Assembly (NCBI RefSeq): GCF_009811555.1
Contig: NZ_BLIN01000004.1
Location: 1-64,000, forward strand
Direction: 5' to 3'
Source: Streptomyces caniferus
Lineage (GTDB): Bacteria > Actinomycetota > Actinomycetes > Streptomycetales > Streptomycetaceae
Length of the DNA stretch: 64,000 bases
Below are positions 33,233 to 41,953 of the stretch, piece by piece. The stretch's first letter is position 1. Each line of letters starts with the position of its first letter. A model generated the notes under the pieces. That model saw only the letters and a program-made list of their open reading frames with translations, had not been told where the DNA came from and ran no database searches. A program made the position numbers and the translations under genes.

Positions 33233-33760
33233 CTACGCCTGCCGGGCCGCTCGCCAGCATGCGCGCAGAGCCGTGGCCGTGCCGGCGGCCAGGCGGCGGT
33301 CGAAGGTGGCCAATAGTGAGGTGACGGTGGTGGATTCGGTGCCGAGGGTGGCGGCGGTGGTGGTGATGCTCAGTCTCATGATGCGGTGCAGGACGGCGGC
33401 GTCGGCCTCCGCGGCGGGGACGAGGGCGTAGAGGGCGCTCGCGGGGGTGTTGGCGGGGGTGTGGGCGCGCTGGATGCGGTGGGTGAGGGCTTCCCAGGCG
33501 ATGGCGGTGGTGTGGTGGCCGGCCAGGGCCTGGTTCCAGGAGGCCGCCAGGTCGCCCAGGGCGCGCTGGACGGCGTCGGCCGCGGTGTCGTGGTTGGCGA
33601 GGAGGTGGTGGGCGAAGTGCTGGTAGATCTCGTGGTGGAGCTGGCAGAAGGCTGCGAAGTCGGCGGGCAGGACCACGGTGATGGCCTGCTCGCCGAGTGG
33701 GGGATGCACGGGGGTGGTGTGCGGGCTGGAGCCGTCGGCGGTGAGTGAGGCGGGCGGCAT
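33233..33760 (-). CDS. Sigma-70-like protein, degenerate
   Basis: 175 residues. FAAFCQLHHEIYQHFAHHLLAN then AAVQRALGDLAASWNQALAG resembles region 2 of ECF sigma factors, and IMRLSITTTAATLGTESTTVTSLLATFDRRL resembles region 4. Key DNA-binding residues seem weak, so it may be an inactive relative or specialised factor. It lies 45 bases after the zinc-finger HTH gene on the same strand, probably one operon. Confidence 0.5.
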   Translation of the reverse strand: MPPASLTADGSSPHTTPVHPPLGEQAITVVLPADFAAFCQLHHEIYQHFAHHLLANHDTAADAVQRALGDLAASWNQALAGHHTTAIAWEALTHRIQRAHTPANTPASALYALVPAAEADAAVLHRIMRLSITTTAATLGTESTTVTSLLATFDRRLAAGTATALRACWRAARQA

Positions 33761-33805
33761 GGTTCCCCCAGGTGTTCGGTGCGGAGTGTGGTGTCGGTGA
33801 GTGGG

Positions 33806-34897
33806 TTAGCCGAAGGCGGCAGCCGGCCAGGAGGGCCCTTCTCCGTCTCCGTCGCTGCCCTGATCGGCGGCTGCGGGCGGGGATTTGACGTGTTCCCACA
33901 GCGGGCGGATGGCCTGCGGGTCGCCCTGCAGCGCCGCCGTCAGGTCCCTGACCACCGGCCAGCGCAGGTGGTAGTCGGTAGGGGGAGCGTCAGTGCTGGT
34001 GGCCAGGAGGGCCTCGGCCGCGCGGGCCGTGAGGTGTGCGGTCTTCTGGAGGCGCGGGAGGTCGGGGCTGGATGCGGCCAGGTACAGCCCGCGCAGGGCC
34101 GCTTGAAGGGTACGGACCGCTTCTGCGTAGCTGCGGGGCGGTGGGATCTGGAGGGAGTGGGCCCGGTTCCACAGGAACATCAGGTCTTCCGGGTCGGCCT
34201 CGCAGGCGAGGGCGAAGCGCTTGGTGACCTCCCAGGTGGGTGTCCGCTCGCCGGAGGTGATCCGGTAGATGTACGAGGCCGACACCCCGGTGAGGTAGGC
34301 CAGACTTCCCACCGTGGTCTTGCTCGTGCGCCGCAGGTAGGACAGCGCGCACGAGAGCGGGTAGCCGGCCTGGCCCGGTAGCAGCGGGTGCGCTGATGAA
34401 GGCGTGGTGCCATCCCGGTTCTTGGGCACCGCTGGCTTGCGGGGGCGGGCAGGTCCGCGTTCCATGCGGGCCTTGAGCATCTTGTCCACTCTCTCCAGCG
34501 AGTAGTTGGTCTTGAGGGTGCTTTCAGCCGCTCCCACCACCTTCGCGATGTCCTTCCAGATGGCGCCGTCGGCGAGGGCCTGGCGCACGGCGACCGCGGT
34601 GATGTCGTCCAGGTCGCGCCGCAGGGCGACGCAGATCTGCAGCATCTCCAGCGGGGCAGCCGGCACCGGACGCTGGGAATTGTTGGCCATCGCCTGAGCC
34701 TTGCTCAGTACGGCCCGGGAAAGGCGTACCGAAGCGGCACCGTACGAGCGTGGGCTGGAGGGGGTGGAGGTACGGCGCCGGTAGCTGGCGCTGCGGCAGC
34801 TGCCGCTGCAGTACCGGGGAATGCGCCCGGTGGAGTGGGGGCGGGGAAAGACACGCTGGCATCGTTGGCAGCGAAGGGGTCGCTCGTTCTTCCTCAT
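33806..34897 (-). CDS. HTH regulator with N-terminal zinc finger
   Basis: 363 residues. The N-terminus has CQRC then YCSGSC, a four-Cys zinc finger. A helical region with WKDIAKVVGAAESTLK may be a sigma-like or HTH unit. A canonical XRE HTH follows at about 185-245 (SYLRRTSKTTVGSLAYLTGV, SASYIYRITSGERTPTWEVTKRFA). The C-terminal part is helical and ends in an acidic/Pro tail. Located upstream of the sigma-like gene. Upstream DNA (34926-34950) has a TGAACAC/GTGTTCA inverted repeat that may be its operator. Confidence 0.65.
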   Translation of the reverse strand: MRKNERPLRCQRCQRVFPRPHSTGRIPRYCSGSCRSASYRRRTSTPSSPRSYGAASVRLSRAVLSKAQAMANNSQRPVPAAPLEMLQICVALRRDLDDITAVAVRQALADGAIWKDIAKVVGAAESTLKTNYSLERVDKMLKARMERGPARPRKPAVPKNRDGTTPSSAHPLLPGQAGYPLSCALSYLRRTSKTTVGSLAYLTGVSASYIYRITSGERTPTWEVTKRFALACEADPEDLMFLWNRAHSLQIPPPRSYAEAVRTLQAALRGLYLAASSPDLPRLQKTAHLTARAAEALLATSTDAPPTDYHLRWPVVRDLTAALQGDPQAIRPLWEHVKSPPAAADQGSDGDGEGPSWPAAAFG

Positions 34898-35091
34898 CGA
34901 CTATCCGTGTGAGAACAGGGATGCGTGAACACGTCGGTTGTGTTCATCCGCAGGGAGTTTTCGTGACGTGACAGCAGCGAATATGTCGCTGCCAAGCGCC
35001 ACGAAACGGCCCGCGTATGGGTGCGGGCTTGGCTCGGGCCCGGCCCGGCCCGGCCGACGGTGCGGCGGACCAGGCCGGGCATGAGGGCCTG

Positions 35092-35295
35092 TTAGCTCTG
35101 GCGCCGCGAGCGACGAGCGAGGTAGGACCGGTTTGCCACGTAGGCGAGCGGCGTCAGCACCACGATTGCGGGCACTACTGCCGGCCCGTAGATGAGGACA
35201 AGACCCAGTGAGGCAACGGCGACGAACGCCCCGGCACCGATGTTGACAGTCGTGTCGACAAGTCCGGGAGTTTGGGGCTCGGGCGTATGGCGCAT
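35092..35295 (-). CDS. Small membrane protein, 67 aa
   Basis: A hydrophobic block from about residue 18 to 52, likely two helices (GAGAFVAVASLGLVLIYG, AVVPAIVVLTPLAYVA), followed by a very basic tail (SYLARRSRRQS). ATG 35295. No recognised family. A GC inverted repeat after its stop (about 35050-35085) may terminate it. Confidence 0.5.
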   Translation of the reverse strand: MRHTPEPQTPGLVDTTVNIGAGAFVAVASLGLVLIYGPAVVPAIVVLTPLAYVANRSYLARRSRRQS

Positions 35296-35381
35296 GCTAA
35301 TTTCGAACCCGCTGGTCAGACCGGCGGGACGCGAACGAGGGTGCACTCTCACTCCTTGCTTCGTGGTCACAGATGAACGCA

Positions 35382-35424
35382 AGAGGGCCCTGCGGAATGG
35401 TTGGACGCCGCCACAGGGCCCTCT
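35382..35424. terminator. 11-bp hairpin in a 568-base gap
   Basis: AGAGGGCCCTG (35382-35392) pairs with CAGGGCCCTCT (35414-35424). The gap 35296-35863 otherwise shows no gene I can support; part of it (35505-35640) is less GC-rich and could hold promoters. Confidence 0.45.
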
Positions 35425-35863
35425 CGCGTTGCCGACCCTAACCCCTCGCATGCACAGAGAGCGACGAGTTCGTCACGAAAGCGGGTTTGAGGTTCATCGG
35501 CTACACGAAAGCAATACCACCTGCCGCGAGGTCGGAAAGGGCGGCGAATTTTCCCGCACCAGCGGACCACGCGTGTCGAACTTTGCGATAAGCGACCGCA
35601 AATGACGTTGTGTCGATATAGTGCCCCGCCGCTTCCGAGCCCCATCATGTCCCACTCCCGGAACAGCCACGCGCTACTCGCCGATGCCGATCTACTCGAC
35701 GCGGGGAGCGCCGGCACACCTTGGCCCCCGCATCCGGCTCTCCGTCCCGGGGTACCGAGAGTCCGCAGCGGAGCAGGGCCGACAAGGCGATCGTCCAGAA
35801 CCCACTCCTGAGATGTGCCACAAGCGGTAGGACAGTGCACGGCACAACTGCTCGGGAGGGTTC

Positions 35864-36604
35864 ATGGACGTCGTACGGGTACTGGTGCTGATCGCGATCG
35901 GCTGCGCGATATGGGCGGGGTGGCAGCTCCACAGCTTCCCGGGAGGCCGGCGCTTCACCTTCAGCTCGGAGCACGCCGGCGAACGAGAGCACCTGACCGC
36001 GGCCCGGCGGAAGTGGCGGGAGGCAGAGAGCACTTCGTACCGCCGGGTGGCGGCGGCCAAGGCGCAGGAGCACCGGGCGCAGACGCTGCACGACGAGCGG
36101 ATCCGCCGCGCGCAGGAGGAGCTCCAGCGGGTGCGCTGGCCCGGCCGGGGAGAGCTGGTGGAGGAGCGCGGGGCGATGTCTCTCCACCAGCACGTACTAC
36201 TGATCGCGGACGAAGAGATTCCTCTCGTCCGCCTGTGCATTCGCTTCGAGCAGGACCGGCAGGAGAGCCACATCTACGCCACCCGGCCGGACGGATCCGT
36301 CCGCTTGACCTCGTTCCTGAACACGGCGCACGAGGAGGGCGGCGTTCGCCGGTTCGCCGTGCGTATCGAGAACGCCGTCGCCGCGGAGAACACCTTCCGT
36401 GCCCAGCAGAAGGCGTTGACTGCCCAGGCCGAGAAGAACCTGAAGGAGGCCCTGGCCGACACCGGCGCCCGGGACACCGCCCGCCTCCACCTCGCGCAGG
36501 CCACCTCGCTCCACAAAATCGACCACCGGCGTAAGACCGCTCGCGCCGAACTGGACGCGGCCCGGAAAAGGTGGCAGTCCCTCACGGGGAAGCTGCCTCA
36601 CTGA
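35864..36604 (+). CDS. N-terminally anchored coiled-coil protein
   Basis: 246 residues. A single hydrophobic helix (residues 4-20, VRVLVLIAIGCAIWAGW) is followed by a long charged helix (40-95). A beta-rich middle (LHQHVLLIADEEIPLVRLCIRFEQD, SHIYATRPDGSVRLTSF) comes next, then a second coiled coil to the end. Most of the protein would face the cytoplasm. Function unknown. A clear terminator lies 64 bases after the stop. Confidence 0.65.
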   Translation: MDVVRVLVLIAIGCAIWAGWQLHSFPGGRRFTFSSEHAGEREHLTAARRKWREAESTSYRRVAAAKAQEHRAQTLHDERIRRAQEELQRVRWPGRGELVEERGAMSLHQHVLLIADEEIPLVRLCIRFEQDRQESHIYATRPDGSVRLTSFLNTAHEEGGVRRFAVRIENAVAAENTFRAQQKALTAQAEKNLKEALADTGARDTARLHLAQATSLHKIDHRRKTARAELDAARKRWQSLTGKLPH

Positions 36605-36667
36605 CTGCGGCATCGTGGCGGCCGCACAGCTCCGCGGCGAACCCAGCCCACCCACGGGACCTCACCA

Positions 36668-36694
36668 CAGTCCAGCGCCCTCGGCGCTGGACTG
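36668..36694 (+). terminator. Perfect 12-bp hairpin
   Basis: CAGTCCAGCGCC, loop CTC, then the exact complement. It terminates the 35864-36604 gene. The rest of the gap to 37055 holds no supported gene. Confidence 0.75.
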
Positions 36695-37055
36695 AACAGT
36701 GACGACCGGCACTCAAGCGACCGCGGCCATCGGGACTGTCGTAAAGCCTGCGGCTGACCGGCGCCGTCACCTCCCGGCCTTGTCCGGGCCGCCATCCGCA
36801 GTGGCGGCGGCCCTGCTCGTCGAGCTGGGCGAGCTCGCGCTCTTCGGAGAACACCGCGCCGTCATCTAACCGCACCCTCACCCGTTCAGCCCACGAGCCA
36901 ACCACTCCACGGCAAGGGCGCAGGTCAAGAGCTACCCCGTTGTTTTGTGAGCTACCGGAGCCCCGCGCCGTCGCCGTCCCCAAGAAGTCGTGTCTCTGGA
37001 AGGACCGCTGACCGTGAGCCGGCAGAGCGCCGCGACGATCCCTGCCAGCGGCGGG

Positions 37056-37766
37056 CTACGGCGCCGGCGTAACCGTCACCGTCGCGTCCTTGCAACCCGC
37101 GGCGGTCGTGCGCAGGGCCTTGATCTCGGCGCGGTCGGCGGACAGCTGCCAGCGCAGCTTCGCCGTGACCCAGTCGGTGGCGTAGGTGCAGGTGGCGTCC
37201 TTGGCCGGCGGCATCCACTCGGCCGGATCCTTGTCGCCCTTGGTCCTGTTCGGGCCCAGGCTGACCGCGACGAGACTGCGCTCACCGTCCAGGTCGTTGG
37301 CGTACTGCTCTCGGCGGTCCGGCGTCCACTTCGAGGCGCCGGAGTCCCAAGCTTCGGCGAGGGGGACGACGTGGTCGATGTCGAGTTTGCGGGCGTCGGT
37401 GACGGTCTTGTCGTCGTAGTACGAGCGCCAGCTGCCGCCGGTCAGCTTGCAGCTCTTGCCCTGCCGCGGCTTCTTCACCGCTTCGGCCAGGAGCACTTCC
37501 TTGCGGGTGTCGCAGCCGTTGTGGTCGGCGTCGGTCCACAGGTGGAACTTGTCCCGCTCGTATCCGGAGCGGACCTCGCGGGCCACCTTCAGCCGGCCGA
37601 TCGCGTCCGTCAGCCGAAGGCCGTCATCGGCGCCGCCGGACGGCGAGGCCGTGGGATCCCCCGGCGACGGCTTCGCATCCTGGTGGGAAACGCCGGGAGT
37701 GCACGCGGCCGCGGACAAGACCAGCAACGGGCAGGCCACAGCAGCCAGACGGCGCGCGGAGAACAT
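37056..37766 (-). CDS. Secreted HNH nuclease-like lipoprotein
   Basis: 236 residues. Signal sequence with lipobox-like LSAAAC (Cys about 22). The mature part has SGYERDKFHLWTDADHNGCDTRKEVL, then the HNH signature DIDHVVPLAEAWDSGASKW and SLVAVSLGPNRTKGDKDP. This is the extracellular HNH/DUF1524-type nuclease family common in actinomycetes, with Asp-His as metal/catalytic residues. It could degrade DNA outside the cell. It stands alone; the neighbour Ku gene is on the other strand. Confidence 0.8.
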   Translation of the reverse strand: MFSARRLAAVACPLLVLSAAACTPGVSHQDAKPSPGDPTASPSGGADDGLRLTDAIGRLKVAREVRSGYERDKFHLWTDADHNGCDTRKEVLLAEAVKKPRQGKSCKLTGGSWRSYYDDKTVTDARKLDIDHVVPLAEAWDSGASKWTPDRREQYANDLDGERSLVAVSLGPNRTKGDKDPAEWMPPAKDATCTYATDWVTAKLRWQLSADRAEIKALRTTAAGCKDATVTVTPAP

Positions 37767-37973
37767 AGGGCTCCCAGGTCAGATGAGATGTCAGCCCCAT
37801 GGGTCTACCCATCGCACCAAGGGCCGTCAACCCGGGAATGCGCCGCGAACGCGGTTGATGGCCGCTGCCAGACCACGCGGGCGAGCCGGAAGTCCTGGCG
37901 GGCGGTCCCCGGCGGAGCGCGTCGTGGAGTAGTCCGCTGTGCGTCCTGCCAGCGCCCGCCGGAGGGTGGGGGC

Positions 37974-38765
37974 ATGGAAACCAACCCGCCGATGCGGACC
38001 GTCTGGCGCGGCGCCGTCACCTTCGGAATGGTGGTCTTGCCCGTACGCCTGGTGTCTGCGACCGAGTCGCATCGCGGACGTTTCAGGGAGATTCACCACC
38101 GCGACGGCGGCCGGATCCGTCACAAGCGCGTCTGCGAGACGGAAGGCGCACAGGAGGAAATCCCGTACGGCGACGTCGGGCGGGCGGTGGAGCTGCCGGA
38201 CGGACGGCTGGTGCCGATCACCGACGAAGACCTCGAACGCCTCCCTCTGCCCACCAAGCACACGGCGGAGGTGCTCGGCTTCGTCCCGGGCGCCGATATC
38301 GACCCGATCAGCTACGACCGCGCCTACTACGCGGCCCCCGACGGGCCGGCCGCGGACCGCCCATACGTCCTGCTGACCGAAGCCCTCGCGGGCACCGGCT
38401 CCGTGGGCATCTGCAAAATCGCCCTCCGCCAGCGCGAAAGGCTGGCGGTCCTGCGCCCCAGACGCGGGGTGCTCGTTCTGCAGACCCTGCTGTGGGCCGA
38501 CGAAGTGCGTGAGCCCGGGGACCTGGGCCCGTCGGTGCCCGTCACCGACCGGGAACTGCAGCTCGCCGAACTGCTGCTGTCCGAGCTCACCGGGATCGAG
38601 GTGCATCAGCTGGAAGACGAGTACGGTCACGCGCTGGAGCAACTGGTGGCGGCCAAGATCGAGGGAGGCGAAATCCCGGAACTGCCGGCGCCGCAGCAGC
38701 CTGCCGTCGACCTGCTGGACGCTCTGGAGCAGAGCGTCCAGGCCGCCCGCCGGTCCCGCCAATAG
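37974..38765 (+). CDS. ku: Ku-family DNA end-binding protein
   Basis: 263 residues. The Ku core is clear: RTVWRGAVTFGMVVLPVRL, then SHRGRFREIHHRDGGRIRHKRVCE, PYGDVGRAVEL, GRLVPITDEDLERL, YDRAYYAAP, YVLLTEAL, GICKIALRQRERLAVLRPRRGVLVLQTLLWADEVR. Bacterial Ku homodimers ring broken DNA ends and recruit ligase D. This copy is short, with little of the C-terminal extension of chromosomal Streptomyces Ku. No ligase D lies nearby. ATG 37974 has GGAGGGTGG upstream. Convergent with the next gene. Confidence 0.9.
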   Translation: METNPPMRTVWRGAVTFGMVVLPVRLVSATESHRGRFREIHHRDGGRIRHKRVCETEGAQEEIPYGDVGRAVELPDGRLVPITDEDLERLPLPTKHTAEVLGFVPGADIDPISYDRAYYAAPDGPAADRPYVLLTEALAGTGSVGICKIALRQRERLAVLRPRRGVLVLQTLLWADEVREPGDLGPSVPVTDRELQLAELLLSELTGIEVHQLEDEYGHALEQLVAAKIEGGEIPELPAPQQPAVDLLDALEQSVQAARRSRQ

Positions 38766-38792
38766 CCCGGCGGGCGGTTCTTCGGGGCGTGG

Positions 38793-40307
38793 TCAGCGTG
38801 TGCGGGGCGGGGTCATGCGGGCGTGGAGCAGGGTGGCGCGGGTGAGTTCGGCGCCGTGCTTGTGCTCCTCGTTGAACAGCGTGGTCAGGCCCTTGGGGGC
38901 CTTCCAATGCTCGCGTAGGTTCACCGTGGCGGCGAGGTCGTCCAGAAGCGCGTCAACGACGGCCGCGGCCTCGCTGGGCCGATCGCCTCCGCCGTTGCCC
39001 CACCACAGGTGCGCGGTCGGTGTGCAGGGCGCGGGGTGAACGTGGCCGTCGCTGGTGGTGATCCACATGGTGTGATGCAGCACCGCCGAGGCGAGCTCCG
39101 CGCCGTTGGCCGGCAGCGACAGCGGGACGTAGAACCGCCAGAGCGACTTGCCGCCCTGCCCCGAAGTCCGCAGGGCAGGCATGTCAGTGAGCGGGTCGAT
39201 GAAGAACGCGTCCGCGGAGTCGCCGTGGGCGAGCACGGCGTGGGCGGCGGTCGGGTCGCACATCGTCAGCCGCCGGGCCCACCGTTCGACGATCGTGCCG
39301 GGCCGGTCGGGCACCTCGGTGAGTGCCCCGTACGGCAGCAGGCCCGGTTCACGGCCGACAGCGACCTCGAGCGCGGCGACGGCGTCCGGGTGATTGCTCA
39401 GGGCCAGCTTGCGCCAGCCGGCGGTGACGACTTCTCGGTCGCCGCCGGACCGCAGGGGGTGGCCGGTGGTGTCGGGCACGGCGGCGATGACGACAGGGTT
39501 CGATGACTCGCCGTACCTATCCCTGCCGAAGATCTCGTTCTCGTGCTCGCAGTTGTCGGTTCGGTCGTTGCGGATGTCGTTGGCCATGTCCGTCACAGCC
39601 AGGTGCGAGGTGACATCGAAGGCGTCGTTGCGGGCGACACGGCGCAGGATCTTCTCGGTGCGGTTGGCCGGCACCTGGGCGACGGCGGCCGGGGCGCCGG
39701 GCTTCCATTCACGGATCAGCTCCGGCAGGCGCAGCAGGTCCGGCCACCAGGGCAGCGGCTGCCCGGCGAGGGCTACGACGTCGCCCCAGCCGGCTTCGTA
39801 CTCGATGCCCGGGTGGGCGGTGTCGGCGGCGACGAGGGCAGGCCCGGTGATGCCCATGTCGCCGTACAGGGCGCACACGACGCGCACACCGTCCGGGTTG
39901 CCGGCCTTCGTCAGGTCGGCGGCGACGTCGGCGGCGGCCTGCCGGTCGTCGTTGTGCACGATGCGCAGGGTCCCAAGAGCGGTGTGCCAGTCCAGTGCCG
40001 GCCCTCGTACCGTCTCCTTGTATCCGCCCCACCGGCCGGGCGTGAGGTCTTCGGGCAGCGGACGGAGCAGGAGCGCGCCGCGGTGGGAGAACTCCGGAGT
40101 TTTGGCTGCCCACCGGTAGACCTGGGTGCCGTCCCAGACCTCTTCAGGATCCTTGTTGTCACCGAACGCCGCGAACGGGTCGTACGGCGGCTCCGTCGGC
40201 TGCGGGAAGTTGTCGTACTTCCGCACCAGCCGCCACAGTCCGAAGGCGTTGACGCCCAGCATCTCCTGGACTTCCGTCTTGGTCAGGTAGCTGCTGCTCA
40301 CACCCAT
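38793..40307 (-). CDS. Hypothetical protein with N-terminal HTH-like segment
   Basis: 504 residues. The N-terminus SSYLTKTEVQEMLGVNAFGLWRLVRK resembles the HTH of excisionase/AlpA-like proteins. The remainder contains LRIVHNDDRQAAADVAADL, RVVCALYGDMGITG, WWPDLLRLPELIREW and acidic C-terminal helices. No catalytic motif was found. ATG 40307 with GAGGAG upstream. It is the largest gene here that I cannot place; it is convergent with ku. Confidence 0.65.
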   Translation of the reverse strand: MGVSSSYLTKTEVQEMLGVNAFGLWRLVRKYDNFPQPTEPPYDPFAAFGDNKDPEEVWDGTQVYRWAAKTPEFSHRGALLLRPLPEDLTPGRWGGYKETVRGPALDWHTALGTLRIVHNDDRQAAADVAADLTKAGNPDGVRVVCALYGDMGITGPALVAADTAHPGIEYEAGWGDVVALAGQPLPWWPDLLRLPELIREWKPGAPAAVAQVPANRTEKILRRVARNDAFDVTSHLAVTDMANDIRNDRTDNCEHENEIFGRDRYGESSNPVVIAAVPDTTGHPLRSGGDREVVTAGWRKLALSNHPDAVAALEVAVGREPGLLPYGALTEVPDRPGTIVERWARRLTMCDPTAAHAVLAHGDSADAFFIDPLTDMPALRTSGQGGKSLWRFYVPLSLPANGAELASAVLHHTMWITTSDGHVHPAPCTPTAHLWWGNGGGDRPSEAAAVVDALLDDLAATVNLREHWKAPKGLTTLFNEEHKHGAELTRATLLHARMTPPRTR

Positions 40308-40438
40308 GATGCTCCTCGCCGTCCTGGGGCCGGTGGTGGCCCAGGCCAGATCATGGGACGGACCGGCTGGCAGCACGCCGGAAGCGCCGAGCCCTGCCCG
40401 GTTCCCCACCTGCATTGGCTGAGAAGCGACGCAAGATG

Positions 40439-40472
40439 CGCAGGCCGCCCGGAGCGATCCGGGCGGCCTGCG
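40439..40472. terminator. Perfect 14-bp hairpin
   Basis: CGCAGGCCGCCCGG, loop AGCGAT, exact complement. It lies upstream of the 40307 gene start and just before the gene remnants at 40.5 kb, so it may belong to a gene that is no longer complete. Confidence 0.6.
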
Positions 40473-40504
40473 TAGCGCGGTCTGAACCCTGGTGTGTGGC
40501 CTGC

Positions 40505-40690
40505 CCGCTCCGGCTGTCCATCCTGTGGTCATGCAACGGTGACCTGGAGCTGGAGCGCGCGTTGCATGTCCACTTCGCCGCTCAGCGCGACCACGGGGAA
40601 TGGTTCACTTTCCACCAGAACCCAGTAGCCGCTGTTCGGGCAGCCGTCGAAGGCCCGCTGGCGAGCATCACGCGGACCACCAGTAAGTCC
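40505..40690 (+). pseudogene. C-terminal remnant of a GIY-YIG (T5orf172/Mug113-like) protein
   Basis: One frame reads ILWSCNGDLELERALH then VHFAAQRDHGEWFTF, followed by PVAAVRAAVEG. This is the conserved second half of GIY-YIG-type proteins (length cue, LE..LH..F, GEWF). The first half, including the GIY and YIG strands, is absent, and there is no plausible start. Compare the complete protein of this type at 54453-54998. Confidence 0.5.
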
Positions 40691-40706
40691 CTCAAAGAGA
40701 GGCGCC

Positions 40707-40913
40707 ATGGCGACGTTGCCCGAGGAGCCGGCGCAGAGCCTCGAAGCGGAAGAAGCGCAAGCCCTGGCCAGGTACCGGTCGCGCCAATCCGCTGGCGATC
40801 TGGCGTACGCGACACAGGAGCAGGTGCGGGCCCGGCTGGGCCTGAGCATCGAGGGAAGTCGTACCGCGTCGTCTGGGCAGAGTCAGCCATCGATGCGGCC
40901 GCCCGGTTCCTGA
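40707..40913 (+). CDS. Antitoxin-like small protein followed by a cut RelE-like toxin
   Basis: 68 residues from an ATG with AGAGAGG upstream. The first 50 (EEPAQSLEAEEAQALARYRSRQ...TQEQVRARLGLS) look like a small antitoxin; the last 15 run over another frame. In that other frame, 40853-40930, SYRVVWAESAIDAAARFLKGD matches the beginning of RelE/ParE-type toxins, but it breaks off after about 27 residues. I read this as a toxin-antitoxin pair with a truncated toxin. Confidence 0.4.
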   Translation: MATLPEEPAQSLEAEEAQALARYRSRQSAGDLAYATQEQVRARLGLSIEGSRTASSGQSQPSMRPPGS

Positions 40914-40930
40914 AAGGCGACCGCGGGGCG
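40853..40930 (+). pseudogene. Truncated RelE/ParE-like toxin
   Basis: SYRVVWAESAIDAAARFLKGD is the usual first strand and helix of the fold; the remaining 60 residues, including catalytic Arg/Tyr positions, are missing. No clean start codon is visible; it overlaps the end of the antitoxin-like frame. Confidence 0.4.
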
Positions 40931-41115
40931 CTCGGGCAGCGGGCCGGCGCAGGTCCGGGTCGGCGGCCGCCGTGGCGGGTCCGGTCTGCACGGGCGCGGG
41001 CGGCAGGACGTGCAGGTTGTGGACGGTCGCGCCGGGGACCTTCGCGTTGGCGGCCGCGATCAGCTTCGGACGCTCCAGAACGTGCCCTTGCTGGCCGGTC
41101 GATGGGAACAGCGGC
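40931..41115 (-). pseudogene. Possible DciA-like (DUF721) tail fragment
   Basis: The leftward frame reads RPKLIAAANAKVPGATVHNL then HVLPPAPV, which resembles the C-terminal beta-strand region of DUF721/DciA proteins. It has no start and merges into unrelated sequence at the break near 40930. Weak evidence: short match judged by eye. Confidence 0.25.
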
Positions 41116-41129
41116 GCGGGACGGCTCTC

Positions 41130-41693
41130 TCAGTCGCGCTGCCATGCGCGGACGAACTCCTGTTGGTCCTCCCAGGTCCTTCGGCCGCTGTAGGCGTGCA
41201 GGATCTGCCAGGCCGCGCTCTCCACGTCGCGCAGCCACAATTCGCCGATGTAGTCCGCCTTGTAGCCGCTCAGGTGGTTCGTGCCGATGGCCTTGCCGAT
41301 CACCGTGGCGGCCGCCGAGCGCTGCTCGGTGTTCATCTCCGCCACCATATGCAGGAGCTGATCGGCCAAGGCGGTGCCGTCACCGTCGATGGCGCGCAGC
41401 AGCTGGTGGCGCAGGTTGCCGGGCAGCAAGACCGGATCGTCTGCCGCCTGCCACAGCTCGAACCAGAAATCGCGCGGCTTGTCACTGGGCACCGGCAGGC
41501 TCGCCATCAGCGAGATGAGCCGGGCGGTGGCCGCGTAGGCGGGTGCGTGCGCCACGGCCAGCAGCGCCAGGTCGGCGACCTTCTCCGCACTGAGTCGACC
41601 GGCCTCCAGCTCCGGCGTCATGTTCATCTGGTGTTCGAGGAAACGCGCGAACGACTCCGGTTGGTACACCCGGGGAACCAGCAACGACTCCAC
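41130..41693 (-). CDS. Hypothetical helical protein, about 187 aa
   Basis: Helical soluble protein: FARFLEHQMNMTPELEAGRLSAEKVADLALLAVAHAPAYA (split in two helices), DFWFELWQAADDPVLLPGNLRHQLLRAIDGDG, SGYKADYIGELWLRDVESAAWQILHAYSG. Start uncertain: GTG 41693 overlaps the ribosome-site-like GGAGG, and a TTG at about 41684 is better spaced. Family not recognised. Confidence 0.5.
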   Translation of the reverse strand: MESLLVPRVYQPESFARFLEHQMNMTPELEAGRLSAEKVADLALLAVAHAPAYAATARLISLMASLPVPSDKPRDFWFELWQAADDPVLLPGNLRHQLLRAIDGDGTALADQLLHMVAEMNTEQRSAAATVIGKAIGTNHLSGYKADYIGELWLRDVESAAWQILHAYSGRRTWEDQQEFVRAWQRD

Positions 41694-41953
41694 CCTCCAG
41701 CTCAGACGGTCCGACAGGGGCGATCTTCCCAGGTCGGTCTTGATCTCGCCGCGTCGTCACAGGAGTTGGCTCGATCTACGCGAGCTGGGGTGCCGGGCGG
41801 GGTGGGAGCTGCCGGTGCAGCACCGGCAGCACCCCTTCGGAGGCTACGTACGGCGCGGACAGCCCCATCCACGCGCTCAGAGGAACGCCCCGCACCCCAA
41901 CGACGCACCGACGGCACAGGGAGCCTGCCGCCACACCGCTCGTTGTGACGGGT

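Noticed and set aside
36582..36983. Leftward frame in the gap after the 35864 gene
   Set aside because: Overlaps a strong terminator, has no ribosome site and reads as low-complexity; at most a faint remnant.
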